A stretch of DNA of 64,000 bases from Petrolisthes cinctipes (lineage: Eukaryota > Arthropoda > Malacostraca > Decapoda > Porcellanidae): the NCBI GenBank assembly GCA_033782935.1, contig JAWQEG010000488.1:496001-560000 (forward strand). Direction: 5' to 3'. Made by a program: the position numbers and the translations under genes. Below are positions 9,742 to 23,594 of this stretch, piece by piece (position 1 is the stretch's first letter; the number at the start of each line of letters is the position of its first letter). Under the pieces are notes generated by a model. The model did not search any database, was not told where the DNA came from, and saw only the letters and a program-made list of their open reading frames with translations.

Positions 9742-12233
9742 AAAACATCGATCTTGAGCATGTTTTGGGCCTGTATTTTGTAAATACTTTAACACGGAGT
9801 GGGCATGTACAGATCGCTTCTGGGACCCCATAATATCGAATTTTCGGGTGTTTTGGGACTGAATTTGAGATATCGACTTTACGCACCTAAAATATCGATT
9901 TTTAGCATGTTTTGAGCCTATTTTTTGATAATATTCTAGCACTGAGTAGGCATGTACAGATCGCTTCTGGGACCCCAAAATATCGAATTTTCGGGTGTTT
10001 TAAGCCTGAATTTGAGATATGAACAAGAACAGAAGATGCATGCACATATCGAGTTTTGGGCACCTAAAATATCGATTTTGAGCATGTTTTGAGCCTATAT
10101 TTTGAAAACATTCTAGCACTGAGTAGGCATGTACAGATCGCTTCTGGGACCCCAAAATATCGAATTTTCGGGTGTTTAGGGCCAGAATTTGAGATATAAA
10201 CGGGTACAGAAGATGCATGCACATATCGACTTTTGGGCACCTAAGAGATCGATTTTCAATATGTTTTTGGCCTGTATTTTGAAAATACTCTAACACGGAG
10301 TAGGCATGTACAGATCCCTTCTGGGACCCCTAAATATCGAATTTTCGGGTGTTTTGGGACTGAATTTGAGATATCGACTTTTTGGCACCTAAAATATCGA
10401 TTTTTAGCTTGTTTTCAGCCTATATTTTGATAATATTCTAGCACTGAGTAGGCATGTACAGATTGCTTCTGGGACCCCAAAATATTGAATTTTCGGGTGT
10501 TTTGAGCCTGAATTTGAAATATAAACGGGTACAGAAGATACATGCACATATTGACTTTGGGCATCTAATATATCGATTTTCAGCATGTTTTGGGCCTGTA
10601 TTTTGAAAATACTCTAACACGGAGTAGGCATGTACAGATACCTTCTCGGACCCCTAAATATCGAATTTTCGGGTATTTTGGGACTGAATTTGAGATATCG
10701 CCTTTACGCACCTAAAATATCTTGAGCAAGTTTTGGGCCTGTATTTTGAAAATACTCAAACACGGAGTAGGCATGTACAGATCGCTTCTGGGACCCCTAA
10801 ATATCGAATTTTAGGATGTTTTGGGACTGAATTATAGATATCGACTTTTTGGCACCTAAAATATCGATTTTTAGCATGTTTTTAGCCTATATTTTGAAAA
10901 TATTCTAGCACTGAGTAGGCATGTACAGATTGCTTCTGGGACCCCAAAATATTGAATTTTCGGGTGTTTTGAGCCTGAATTTGATATATAAACGGGTACA
11001 GAAGATGCATGCACATATCGACTTTTGGGCACCTAAAATATCGATTTTGAGCATGTTTTGAGCCTATATTTTGAAAACATTCTAGCACTGAGTAGGCATG
11101 TACAGATCGCTTCTCGGACCCAAAAATATCGAAGTTTCGGGTGTTTAGGGCCAGAATTTGAGATATAAACGGGTACAGAAGATGCATGCACATATCGACT
11201 TTTGGGCACCTAAAAGATCGATTTTCAGTATGTTTTTGGCCTGTATTTTGAAAATACTCTAACACGAAGTAGGCATGTACAGATCGCTTCTGGGACCCCT
11301 AAATATCGAATTTTCGGGTGTTTTGGGCCTTAATTTGAGATATAAACGACTACAGAAGATGCATGCACATATCGACTTTTGGGCACCTAAAATATCGATT
11401 TTGAGCATGTTTTGAGCCTATATTTTGAAAGCATTCTACCACTGAGTAGGAATGTACAGATCGCTTCTGGGACCCCAAAATATCGAATTTTTTGGTTTTT
11501 TGAGCCTGAATTTGAGATATAAACGAGAATAGAAGATGCATACACATATTGACTTTGGGCACCAAAAATATCGATTTTCAGCATGTTTTGGGCCTGAATT
11601 TTGAAAATACTCTAACACGGAGTAGGCATGTACAGATCGCTTCTGGGACCCCAAAATATCGAATTTTCGGGTGTTTTGGGCCTGAATTTGAGATATCGAC
11701 TTTTTGGCACCTAAAATATCGATTTTTACCATGTTTTTAGCCTATATTTTGAAAACATTCTAGCACTGAGTAGACATGTACAGATTGCTTCTGGGACCCC
11801 AAAATATCGAATTTTCGGGTGTTTTGAGCTTCAATTTGAGATATAAACGAGTACAGAAGATGCATGCACATATCGACTTTTGGGACCCTAAAATATCGAT
11901 TTTGAGCATGTTTTGAGCCTATATTTTGAAAACGTTCTAGCACTGAGTAGGCATGTACAGATCGCTTCTGGGACCCCAAAATATCGAATTTTCGGGTGTT
12001 TTGAGCCTGAATTTGAGATATAAACGAGTATAGAAGATGCATACACATATTGACTTTGGGCACCAAAAATATCGATTTTCAGCATGTTTTGGGCCTGAAT
12101 TTTGAAAATACTCTAACACGGAGTAGGCATGTACAGATCGCTTCTGGGACCCCAAAATATCGAATATTCGGGTGTTTTGAGCCTGAATTTGAGATATAAA
12201 CGGGTACTGAAGATGCATGCACATATCGACTTT
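9742..12233 (+). repeat. Large block, copy 2 of 3
   Basis: Matches 4440-6930 at an offset of 5302-5303 and, over 9860-11720, matches 12345-14225 at an offset of 2501 (about five trimers). It carries the same rare AAAATATCTTGAGC deletion (near 10713-10727) and the same GATAATATTCTAG variant. Past 12233 the sequence stops following copy 1. Confidence 0.82.
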
Positions 12234-12344
12234 TGGGCACCAAAAACATCGTTTTTGAGCATGTTTTGGGCCTGTATTTTGAAAATACTCTAACACGGAG
12301 TATGCATGTGCAGATCGCTTCTGGGACCCCTAAATATCGAATTT

Positions 12345-14225
12345 TCGGGTGTTTTGGGACTGAATTTGAGATATCGGCTTTACGCACCTAAAATATCGAT
12401 TTTTAGCATGTTTTGAGCCTATTTTTTGAAAATATTCTAGCACTGAGTAGGCATGTACAGATCGCTTCTGGGACCCCAAAATATCGAATTTTCGGGTGTT
12501 TTAAGCCTGAATTTGAGATATGAACAAGAACAGAAGATGCATGCACATATCGAGTTTTGGGCACCTAAAATATCGATTTTGAGCATGTTTTGAGCCTATA
12601 TTTTGAAAACATTCTAGCACTGAGTAGGCATGTACAGATCGCTTCTGGGACCCCAAAATATCGAATTTTCGGGTGTTTAGGGCCAGAATTTGAGATATAA
12701 ACGGGTACAGAAGATGCATGCACATATCGACTTTTGGGCACCTAAAAGATCGATTTTCAATATGTTTTTGGCCTGTATTTTGAAAATACTCTAACACGGA
12801 GTAGGCATGTACAGATCCCTTCTGGGACCCATAAATATCGAATTTTCGGGTGTTTTGGGACTGAATTTGAGATATCGACTTTTTGGCACCTAAAATATCG
12901 ATTTTTAGCTTGTTTTTAGCCTATATTTTGATAATATTCTAGCATTGAGTAGGCATGTACAGATTGCTTCTAGGACCCCAAAATATTGAATTTTCGGGTG
13001 TTTTGAGCCTGAATTTGAGACATAAACGGGTACAGAAGATACATGCACATATTGACTTTGGGCATCTAATATATCGATTTTCAGCATGTTTTCGGCCTGT
13101 ATTTTGAAAATACTCTAACACGGAGTAGGCATGTACAGATTCCTTCTCGGACCCCTAAATATCGAATTTTCAGGTGTTTTGGGACTGAATTTGAGATATC
13201 GCCTTTACGCACCTAAAATATCTTGAGCATGTTTTGGTCCTGTATTTTGAAAATACTCAAACACGGAGTAGGCATGTACAGATCGCTTCTGGGACCCCTA
13301 AATATCGAATTTTAGGATGTTTTGGGACTGAATTATAGATATCGACTTTTTGGCACCTAAAATATCGATTTTTAGCATGTTTTTAGCCTATATTTTGAAA
13401 ATATTCTAGCACTGAGTAGGCATGTACAGATTGCTTCTGGGACCCCAAAATATTGAATTTTCGGGTGTTTTGAGCCTGAATTTGATATATAAACGGGTAC
13501 AGAAGATGCATGCACATATCGACTTTTGGGCACCTAAAATATCGATTTTGAGCATGTTTTCAGCCTATATTTTGAAAACATTCTAGCACTGAGTAGGCAT
13601 GTACAGATCGCTTCTGGGACCCAAAAATATCGAATTTTCGGGTGTTTAGGGCCAGAATTTGAGATATAAACGGGTACAGAAGATGCATGCACATATCGAC
13701 TTTTGGGCACCTAAAAGATCGATTTTCAGTATGTTTTTGGCCTGTATTTTGAAAATACTCTAACACGAAGTAGGCATGTACAGATCGCTTCTGGGACCCC
13801 TAAATATCGAATTTTCGGGTGTTTTTGGCCTTAATTTGAGATATAAACGACTACAGAAGATGCATGCACATATCGACTTTTGGGCACCTAAAATATCGAT
13901 TTTGAGCATGTTTTGAGCCTATATTTTGAAAACATTCTACCACTGAGTAGTAATGTACAGATCGCTACTGGGACCCCAAAATATCGAATTTTCGGGTGTT
14001 TTGAGCCTGAATTTGAGATATAAACGAGAATAGAAGATGCATACACATATTGACTTTGGGCACCAAAAATATCGATTTTCAGCATTTTTTGGGCCTGAAT
14101 TTTGAAAATACTCTAACACGGAGTAGGCATGTACAGATCGCTTCTGGGACCCCAAAATATCGAATTTTCGGGTGTTTTGGGCCTGAATTTGAGATATCGA
14201 CTTTTTGGCACCTAAAATATCGATT
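12345..14225 (+). repeat. Large block, copy 3 of 3 (offset 2501)
   Basis: Follows copy 2 with an offset of 2501 bp. It includes the GATATGAACAAGAACAGAAG variant, GATAATATTCTAG, the AAAATATCTTGAGC deletion (near 13216-13230) and the GATATAAACGAGAATAGAAG variant. The match ends near 14225, where copy 2 has TTTTTACCATG and copy 3 has TTTTTAGCATG followed by a different monomer. Confidence 0.82.
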
Positions 14226-15359
14226 TTTAGCATGTTTTGAGCCTATATTTTGAAAATATTCTAGCACTGAGTAGGCATGTACAGATTGCTTCTGGGACCC
14301 CAAAATATTGAATTTTCGGGTGTTTTGAGCCTGAATTTGAGATATAAACGGGTACAGAAGATACATGCACATATTGACTTTGGGCATCTAAAATATCGAT
14401 TTTCAGCATGTTTTGGGCCTGTATATTGAAAATACTCTAACACGGAGTAGGCATGTACAGATCGCTTCTGGGACCCCAAAATATCGAATATTCGGGTGTT
14501 TTGAGCCTGAATTTGAGATATAAACGGGTACTGAAGATGCATTCACATATCGACTTTTGGGCACCAAAAACATCGATTTTGAGCATGTTTTGGGCCTGTA
14601 TTGTGAAAATACTCTAACACGGAGTATGCATGTACAGATCGCTTCTGGGACCCCTAAATATCGAATTTTCGGGTGTTTTGGGACTGAATTTGAGATATCG
14701 CCTTTACGCACCTAAAATATCGATTTTTAGCATGTTTTGAGTCTATATTTTGAAAATATTCTAGCACTGAGTAGGCATGTACAGATTGCTTCTGGGACCC
14801 CAAAATATCGAATTTTTGGGTATTTTGGGCCTGAATTTGAGATATCGTCTTTACGCACCTAAAATATCGATTTTTAGCATGTTTTTAGCCTATATTTTGA
14901 AAATATTCTAGCACTGAGTAGGCATGTACAGATCGCTTCTGGGACCCCAAAATATTGAATTTTCGGGTGTTTTGAGCCTGAATTTGATATATAAACGGGT
15001 ACGGAAGATGCATGCACATATCGACTTTTTGGCACCTAAAATATCGATTTTGAGAATGTTTTGAGCCTATATTTTGAAAACATTCTAGCACTGAGTAGGC
15101 ATGTACAGATCGCTTCTGGGACCCAAAAATATCGAATTTTCGGGTGTTTAGGGCCAGAATTTGAGATATAAACGGGTACAGAAGATGCATGCACATATCG
15201 ACTTTTGGGCACCTAAAAGATCGATTTTCAATATGTTTTAGGCCTGTATTTTGAAAATACTCTAACACGGAGTAGGCATGTACAGATCCCTTCTGGGACC
15301 CCTAAATATCGAATTTTCGGGTGTTTTGGTACTGAATTTGAGATATCGCCTGTATGCAC
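14212..15359 (+). repeat. 1148 bp tandem unit, copy 1
   Basis: Seven monomers, equal to two 500 bp trimers plus one 148 bp short monomer. Shared rare variants with the next copy include CTGTATATTGAAAATAC, CGAATATTCGGG, GATGCATTCAC, GGGTATTTTGGG and GGGTACGGAAG, all at an offset of 1148. Confidence 0.85.
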
Positions 15360-16507
15360 CTAAAATATCGATTTTTAGCATGTTTTGAGCCTATATTTTG
15401 AAAATATTCTAGCACTGAGTAGGCATGTACAGATTGCTTCTGGGACCCCAAAATATTGAATTTTCGGGTGTTTTGAGCCTGAATTTGAGATATAAACGGG
15501 TACAGAAGATACATGCACATATTGACTTTGGGCATCTAAAATATCGATTTTCAGCATGTTTTGGGCCTGTATATTGAAAATACTCTAACACGGAGTAGGC
15601 ATGTACAGATCGCTTCTGGGACCCCAAAATATCGAATATTCGGGTGTTTTGAGCCTGAATTTGAGATATAAACGGGTACTGAAGATGCATTCACCTATCG
15701 ACTTTTGGGCACCAAAAACATCGATTTTGAGCATGTTTTGGGCCTGTATTTTGAAAATACTCTAACACGGAGTATGCATGTACAGTTCGTTTCTGGGACA
15801 CCTAAATATCGAATTTTCGGGTGTTTTGGGACTGAATTTGAGATATCGCCTTTACGCACCTAAAATATCGATTTTTAGCATGTTTTGAGTCTATATTTTG
15901 AAAATATTCTAGCACTGAGTAGGCATGTACAGATTGCTTCTGGGACCCCAAAATATCGAATTTTTGGGTATTTTGGGCCTGAATTTGAGATATCGTCTTT
16001 ACGCACCTAAAATATCGATTTTTAGCATGTTTTTAGCCTATATTTTGAAAATATTCTAGCACTGAGTAGGCATGTACAGATCGCTTCTGGGACCCCAAAA
16101 TATTGAATTTTCGGGTGTTTTGAGCCTGAATTTGATATATAAACGGGTACGGAAGATGCATGCACATATCGACTTTTGGGCACCTAAAATATCGATTTTG
16201 AGAATGTTTTGAGCCTATATTTTGAAAACATTCTAGCACTGAGTAGGCATGTACAGATCGCTTCTGGGACACAAAAAAATCGAATTTTCGGGTGTTTAGG
16301 GCCAGAATTTGAGATATAAACGGGTACAGAAGATGCATGCACATATCGACTTTTGGGCACTAAAAGATCGATTTTCAGTATGTTTTTGGCCTGTATTTTG
16401 AAAATACTCTAACACGGAGTAGGCATGTACAGATCCCTTCTGTGACCCCTAAATATCGAATTTTCGGGTGTTTTGGGACTGAATTTGAGATATCGCCTTT
16501 ACGCACC
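15360..16507 (+). repeat. 1148 bp tandem unit, copy 2
   Basis: Directly follows copy 1. The main differences are single bases, for example GTTCGTTTCTGGGACAC near 15786 and an ACACAAAAAAATCG variant near 16269. The right boundary is approximate because the copies share ordinary monomer sequence there. Confidence 0.82.
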
Positions 16508-19320
16508 TAAAATATCGATTTTTAGCATGTTTTAAGTCTATATTTTGAAAATATTCTAGCACTGAGTAGACATGTACAGATCGCTTCTGGGACCCCAAAA
16601 TATCGAATTTTCGGGTGTTTTGAGCTTCAATTTGAGATATAAACGAGTACAGAAGATGCATGCACATATCGACTTTTGGGTACCTAAAATATCGATTTTG
16701 AGCATGTTTTGAGCCTATATTTTGAAAACATTCTAGCACTGAGTAGGAATGTACAGATCGCTTCTGGGACCCCAAAATATCGAATTTTCGGGTGTTTTGA
16801 GCCTGAATTTGAGATATAAACGGGTATAGAAGATGCATACACATATTGACTTTGGGCACCAAAAATATCGATTTTCAGCATGTTTTGGACCTGAATTTTG
16901 AAAATACTCTAACACGGAGTAGGCATGTACAGATCGCTTCTGAGACCCAAAAATATAGAATTTTCGGGTGTTTTGAGCCTGAATTTGAGATATAAACGGG
17001 TACTGAAGATGCATGCACATATCGACTTTTGGGCACCTAAAATATCGATTTTCAGCATGTTTTGGGCCTGTATTTTGAAAATACTCTAACACGGAGTAGG
17101 CATGTACAGATCGCTTCTGGGACCCCAAAATATCGAATTTTCGGGTGTTTTGGGCCTGAATTTGAGATATCCCGTTTACGCACCAAAAATATCGATTTTT
17201 AGCATGTTTTGAGCCTATATTTTGAAAATATTCTAGCACTGAGTAGGCATGTACAGATCGCTTCTGGGACCCCTAAATATCGAATTTTCGGGTGTTTTGG
17301 GCCTTAATTTGAGATATCGACTTTTTGGCACCTAAAATATCGATTTTAAGCATGTTTTTAGCCTATATTTTGAAAATATTCTAGCACTGAGTAGACATGT
17401 ACAGATTGCTTCTGGGACCCCAAAATATCGAATTTTCGGGTGTTTTGAGCCTGAATTTGAGATATAAACGGGTACAAAAGATGTATGCACATATCGACTT
17501 TTGGGCACCTAAAATATCGATTTTGAGCATTTTTTAAGCCTATATTTTGTAAACATTCTATCACTGAGTAGGCATGTACAGATCGCTTCTGGGACCCCAA
17601 AATATAGATTTTTCGGGTGTTTAGGGCCAGAATTTGAGATATAAAAGGGTACAGAATATGCATGCACATATCGACTTTTGGGCACCTAAAAGATCGATTT
17701 TCAGTATGTTTTTGGCCTGTATTTTGAAAATACTCTAACACGGAGTAGGCATGTACTGATCCCTTCTGGGACCCCTAAATATCGAATTTTCGGGTGTTGT
17801 GGGACTGAATTTGAGATATCGACTTTTTTGCACCTAAAATATCGATTTTTAGCATGTTTTTAGCCTATATTTTGAAAATATTCTAGCACTGAGTAGGCAT
17901 GTACAGATTGCTTCTGGGACCCCAAAATATTGAATTTTCGGGTGTTTTGAGCCTGCATTTGAGATATAAACGGGTACAGAAGATACATGCACATATCGAC
18001 TTTTGGGCACCTAAAAGATCGATTTTCAGTATGTTTTGGGCCTGTATTTCGAAAATACTCTAACACGGAGTACGTATGTACAGATCGCTTCTGGGACCCC
18101 TAAATATCGAATTTTCGGGTGTTTTGGGACTGAATTTGATATATCGCCTTTACGCACCTGAAATATCGATTTTTAGCATGTTTGGAGCCTATATTTTGAA
18201 AATATTCTAGCACTGAGTATGCATGTACAGATTGCTTCTGGGACCCCAAAATATTGAATTTTCGGGTGTTTTGAGCCTGAATTTGAGATATAAACGGGTA
18301 CAAAATATACATGCACATATTGACTTTGGGCATCTAAAATATCGATTTTCAGCATGTTTTGGGCCTGTATTTTGAAAATATTCTAACACGGAGTAGGCAT
18401 GTACACATCGCTTCTGGGACCCCAAAATATCGAATTTTTGGGTGTTTTGGGCCTGAATTTGAGATATCGCCTTTACGCACCTAAAATATCGATTTTGAGC
18501 ATGTTTTGAGCCTATATTTTGAAAATATTCTAGCACTGAGTAGGCATGTACAGATCGCTTCTGGGACCCCAAAATATTAAATTTTCGGGTGGTTAGTGCC
18601 AGAATTTGAGATATAAACGGGTACAGAAGATGTATGCACATATCGACTTTTGGGCACATAAAAGATCGATTTTCAGTATGTTTTTGGCCTGTATTTTGAA
18701 AATACTCTAACACGGAGTAGGCATGCACAGATCGCTTCTGGGACCCCTAAATATCGAATTTTCGGGTGTTTTGGGACTGAAATTGAGATATCTACTTTTT
18801 GGCACCTAAAATATCGATTTTTAGCATGTTTTTAGCCTATATTTTGAAAATATTCTAGCACTGAGTAGGCATGTACAGATTGCTTCTGGGACCCCAAAAT
18901 ATTGAATTTTCGGGTGTTTTGAGCCTGAATTTGAGATATAAACGGGTACAGAAGATACATGCACATATTGACTTTGGGCATCTAAAATATCGATTTTCAG
19001 CATGTTTTGGGCATGTATTTTGAAAATACTCTAACACGGAGTAGGCATGTACAGATCGCTTCTGGGACCCCAAAATATCGAATTTTCGTGTTTTTTGAGC
19101 CTGAATTTGAGATATAACCGGGTACAGAAGATGCATGCACATATCGACTTTTGGGCACCTAAAACATCGATTTTGAGCATGTTTTTGGCCTGTATTTTAT
19201 AAATACTCTAACACGGAGTAGGCATGTACAGATCGCTTCTGGGACCCCATAATATCGAATTTTCGGGTGTTTTGGGCCTGAATTTGAGATATCGCCTTTA
19301 CACACCTAAAATATCGATTT
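16508..19320 (+). repeat. Satellite, mixed A/B/C and A'/B'/C monomers
   Basis: Ordinary monomers with scattered substitutions. I did not find a long near-identical partner block within the window, though individual monomers match many others. No gene or mobile element is seen. Confidence 0.8.
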
Positions 19321-20490
19321 TTAGCATGTTTTGAGCCTATATTTTGATAATATTCTAGCACTGAGTAGGCATGTACAGATTGCTTCTGGGACCCCAAAAT
19401 ATTGAATTTTCGGGTGTTTTGAGCCTGAATTTGAGATATAAACGAGTACAGAAAATACATGCACATATTGACTTTGGGCATCTAATATATCGATTTTGAG
19501 CATGTTTTGGGCCTGTATTTTGAAAATACTCTAACACGGAGTAGGCATGTATAGATTGCTTCTGGGACCCCAAAATATCGAATTTTCGGGTGTTTTGAGC
19601 CTGAATTTGAGATATAAACGGGTACTGAATATGCATGCACATATCGACTTTTGGGCACCTAAAACATCGATTTTGATCATGTTTTGGGCCTGTATTTTGA
19701 AAATACTCTAACACGGAGTAGTCATGTACACATCGCTTCTGGGACCCCAAAATATCGAATTTTCGAGTGTTTTGGGCCTGAATTTGAGATATCGCCCTTA
19801 CGCACCTAAAATATCGATTTTTAGCATGTTTCGAGCCTAAATTTTGAAAATATTCTAGCACTGAGTAGGCATGTACAGATCGCTTCTGGGACCCCAAAAT
19901 ATCGAATTTTCGGGTGTTTTGAGCCTGAATTTGAGATATAAACGAGTACAGGAGATGCATGCACATATCGACTTTTGGGCAACTAAAATATCGATTTTGA
20001 GCATGTTTTGAGCCTATATTTTGAAAACATTCTAGCACTGAGTAGGCATGTACAGATCGCTTCTGGGACCCCAAAATATTGAATTTTCGGGTGTTTTGAG
20101 CCTGAATTTGATATATAAACGGGTACAGAAGATGCATGCACATATCGACTTTTGGGCACCTAAAACATCGATTTTGAGCATGTTTTGGGCCTGTATTTTG
20201 TAAATACTCTAACACGGAGAAGGCATGTACAGATCGCTTCTGGGATCCCTAAATATCGAATTTTCGGGTGTTTTGGGCCTGAATTTGAGATATCGCCTTT
20301 ACGCACCTAAAATATCGATTTGTAGCTTGTTTCGAGCCTATATTTTGAAAATATTCTAACACTGAGTAGGCATGTACAGATCGCTTCAGGGACCCCAAAA
20401 TATCGAATTTTCGGGTGTTTTGAGCCTGAATTTGAGATATGAACAAGAACAGAAGATGCATGCACATATCGACTTTTGGGCACCTAGAAT
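19321..20490 (+). repeat. Block P, copy 1 (partner at 23595)
   Basis: Matches 23595-24590. The offset is 4274 bp up to about 19830 and 4097 bp afterwards, a change of exactly 177 bp, so the partner lacks one long monomer. Shared rare variants are GATAATATTCTAG, GCATGTATAGAT, GAATATGCATGCAC, GATCATGTTTTGGG, GTAGTCATGTACAC, CGCCCTTACGCACC, TTTTGTAAATACTC and GGGATCCCTAAATATCG. Confidence 0.83.
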
Positions 20491-20954
20491 ATCGATTTTC
20501 AGCATGTTTTGAGCCTATATTTTGAAAACATTCTAGCACTGAGTAGGCATGCACAGATCGCTTCTGGGACCCCAAAATATCGAATTTTCGGGTGTTTAGG
20601 GCCAGAATTTGAGATATAAACGGGAACAGAAGATACATGCACATATTGACTTTGGGCATCTAATATATCGATTTTTAGCATGTTTTGGGCATGTATTTTG
20701 AAAATACTCTTACACGGAGTAGGCATGTACACATCGCTTCTGGGACCCCAAAATATCGAATTTTCGGGTGTCTTGGGCCTGAATTTGAGATATCGCCCTT
20801 ACGCACCTAAAATATCGATTTTTAGCATGTTTTTAGCCTATATTTTGAAAATATTCTAGCACTGAGTAGGAATGTACAGATTACTTCTCGGACCCCAAAA
20901 TATTATAATTTCGGGTGTTTAAGGCCAGAATTTGAGATATAAACGGGTACAGAA
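20491..20954 (+). repeat. Satellite spacer between blocks P and Q
   Basis: Ordinary satellite monomers, including a divergent boundary (TTACTTCTCGGACCCC near 20881) and ATTATAATTTCGGG in place of ATTGAATTTTCGGG. Nothing other than satellite is seen. Confidence 0.75.
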
Positions 20955-21655
20955 GAAGCATGCACATATTGACTTTTTGGCACCTAAAACATCGATTTTG
21001 AGCATGTTTTCGGCCTTTATTTTGAAAATACTCTAACACGATGTAGGCATGTACACATCGCTTATGGGATCCCAAAATATCGAATTTTCGGGTGTTTTGG
21101 GCCTGAATTTGAGATATCGCCTTTACGCACCTAAAATATCGATTTTTAGCATGTTTTGAGCCTATATTTTGAAAATATTCTAGCACTGAGTAGGCATGTA
21201 CAGATCGCTTCTGAGACCCCTAAATATCGAATTTTCGGGTGTTTTGGGCCTTAATTTGAGATATCGACTTTTTGGCACCTAAAATATCGATTTTTAGCAT
21301 GTTTTTAGCCTATATTTTGAAAATATTCTAGCACTGAGTAGGCATGTACAGATCGCTTCTGGGACCCCTAAATATCGAATTTTCGGGTGTTTTGAGCTTG
21401 AATTTGTGATATAAACGAGTACAGAAGATGCATGCACATATCGACTTTTGGGCACCTAAAATATCGATTTTGAGCATGTTTTGAGCCTATATTTTGAAAA
21501 CATTCTAGCACTGAGTAGGCATGTACAGATCGCTTCTGGGGCCACAAAATATTGAATTTTCGGGTGGTTAGGGCCAGAATTTGAGATATAAACGGGTACA
21601 GAAGATGCATGCACATATCGACTTTTGGGCACATAAAAGATCGATTTTCAGTATG
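20955..21655 (+). repeat. Block Q, copy 1 (offset about 1298)
   Basis: Matches 22253-22953. Shared rare variants are ATTGACTTTTTGGCACC, a TTTATTTTGAAAATAC form of the dyad, CACGATGTAGGCATG, ATCGCTTATGGGA, AATTTGTGATATAAACGAG, GGGTGGTTAGGGCCAG and GCACATAAAAGATCG. Block Q lies between the two copies of block P, so the two duplications are interleaved. Confidence 0.82.
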
Positions 21656-22252
21656 TTTTTGACCTGTATTTTGAAAATACTCTAACACGGAGTAGGCATG
21701 TACAGATCGCATCTGGGACCCCTAAATATCGAATTTTCGGGTGTTTTGGGACTGAAATTGAGATATCGACTTTTTGGCACCTAAAATATCGATTTTTAGA
21801 ATGTTTTTAGCCTATATTTTGAAAATATTCTAGCACTGATTAGGCATGTACAGATTGCTTCTGGGACCCCAAAATATTGAATTTTCGGGTGTTTTTTGCC
21901 TTAATTTGAGATATCGACTTTACGCACCTAAAATATCGATTTTTAGCTTGTTTTGAGCTTATATTTTGAAAATATTCTATCACTGAGTAGGCATGTAGAA
22001 ATTGCTTCTGGGACCCCAAAATTTTGAATTTTCGGGTGTTTTGAGCCTGAATTTGAGATATAAACGGGTACAGAAGATACATTCACATATTGACTTTGGG
22101 CATCTAAAATATCGATTTTGAGCATGTTTTGGGCCTGTATTTTAAAAATACTCTAACACGGAGTAGGCATGTACAGATCGCTTCTGGAACCCCAAAATAT
22201 TGAATTTTCGGGTGTTTTGAGCCTGAATTTGAGATATAAACGGGTACTGAAG
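21656..22252 (+). repeat. Satellite between the two Q copies
   Basis: Short and long monomers, including unusual forms such as GTAGAAATTGCTTC near 21996 and AAAATTTTGAATTTTCGGG near 22018. Only satellite is seen. Confidence 0.75.
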
Positions 22253-22953
22253 ATGCATGCACATATTGACTTTTTGGCACCTAAAACATCGATTTTGAGC
22301 ATGTTTTGGGCTTTTATTTTGAAAATACTCTAACACGATGTAGGCATGTACACATCGCTTATGGGACCCCAAAATATCGAATTTTCGGGTGTTTTGGGCC
22401 TGAATTTGAGATATCGCCTTTACGCACCTAAAATATCGATTTTTAGCATGTTTTTGAGCCTACATTTTGAAAATATTCTAGCACTGAGTAGGCATGTACA
22501 GATCGCTTCTTGGACCCCTAAATATCGAATTTTCGGGTGTTTTGGGCCTTAATTTGAGATATCGACTTTTTGGCACCTAAAATATCGATTTTTAGCATGT
22601 TTTTAGCCTATATTTTGAAAATATTCTAGCACTGAGTAGGCATGTACAGATCGCTTCTGGGACCCCTAAATATCGAATTTTCGGGTGTTTGGAGCTTGAA
22701 TTTGTGATATAAACGAGTACAGAAGATGCATGCACATATCGACTTTTGGGCACCTAAAATATCGATTTTGAGCATGTTTTGAGCCTATATTTTGAAAACA
22801 TTCTAGCACTGAGTAGGCATGTACAGATCGCTTCTGGGACCCCAAAATATTGAATTTTCGGGTGGTTAGGGCCAGAATTTGAGATATAAACGGGTACAGA
22901 AGATGCATGCACATATCGACTTTTGGGCACATAAAAGATCGATTTTCAGCATG
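22253..22953 (+). repeat. Block Q, copy 2
   Basis: Second copy of the 20955-21655 block, carrying the same GATGTAGGCATG, ATCGCTTATGGGA, GTGATATAAACGAG and GGTGGTTAGGGCC variants. It ends where the partner continues CAGTATGTTTTTG and this copy continues CAGCATGTTTTGGGCATG. Confidence 0.82.
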
Positions 22954-23594
22954 TTTTGGGCATGTATTTTGAAAATAATCTAACATGGAGTAGGAATGTA
23001 CAGATCGCTTCTGGGACCCCAAAATATCGAATTTTCGGGTGTTTTGAGCCTGAATTTGAGATATAAACGGGTACTGAAGGTGCATGCACATATCGACTTT
23101 TGGGCACCTAAAACATCGATTTTGAGCATGTTTTAGGCCTGTATTTTCTAAATACTCTAACACGGAGAAGGCATGTACAGATCGCTTCAGGGACCCTATA
23201 ATACCGAATTTTCGGGTGTTTTGGGCCTAAATTTGAGATATCGCCTTTACACACCTAAAATATCGATTTTTAGCATGTTTTGAGCCTATATTTTGAAAAT
23301 ATTCTAGCACTGAGTAGGCATGTACAGATCACTTCTGGGACCCCAAAATATCGAATTTTCGGGTGTTTTGAGCCTGAATTTGAGATATGAACAAGAACAG
23401 AAGATGCATGCACATATCGACTTTTGGGCACCTAAAATATCGATTTTCAGCATGTTTTTGGCCTGTATTTTGAAAATACTCTAACACGGAGTAGGCATGT
23501 ACAGATCCCTTCTGGGATCCCTAAATATCGAATTTTCGGGTGTTTTGAGACTGAATTTGAGATATCGACTTTTTGGCACCTAAAATATCGATTT
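22954..23594 (+). repeat. Satellite between blocks Q and P copy 2
   Basis: Ordinary monomers. A GATATGAACAAGAACAGAAG variant occurs near 23385, also seen near 10016, 12519, 20437 and 24534, so this haplotype is scattered over at least 14 kb. Confidence 0.75.

Noticed and set aside
19355..20215. 286-codon open frame on the minus strand
   Set aside because: It is five satellite monomers read through. The product is a repeat of segments such as SVHAYSVLEYFQNIG, no domain is recognisable, neighbouring monomers carry stops or frame-shifting lengths, and the same DNA is open in other frames.
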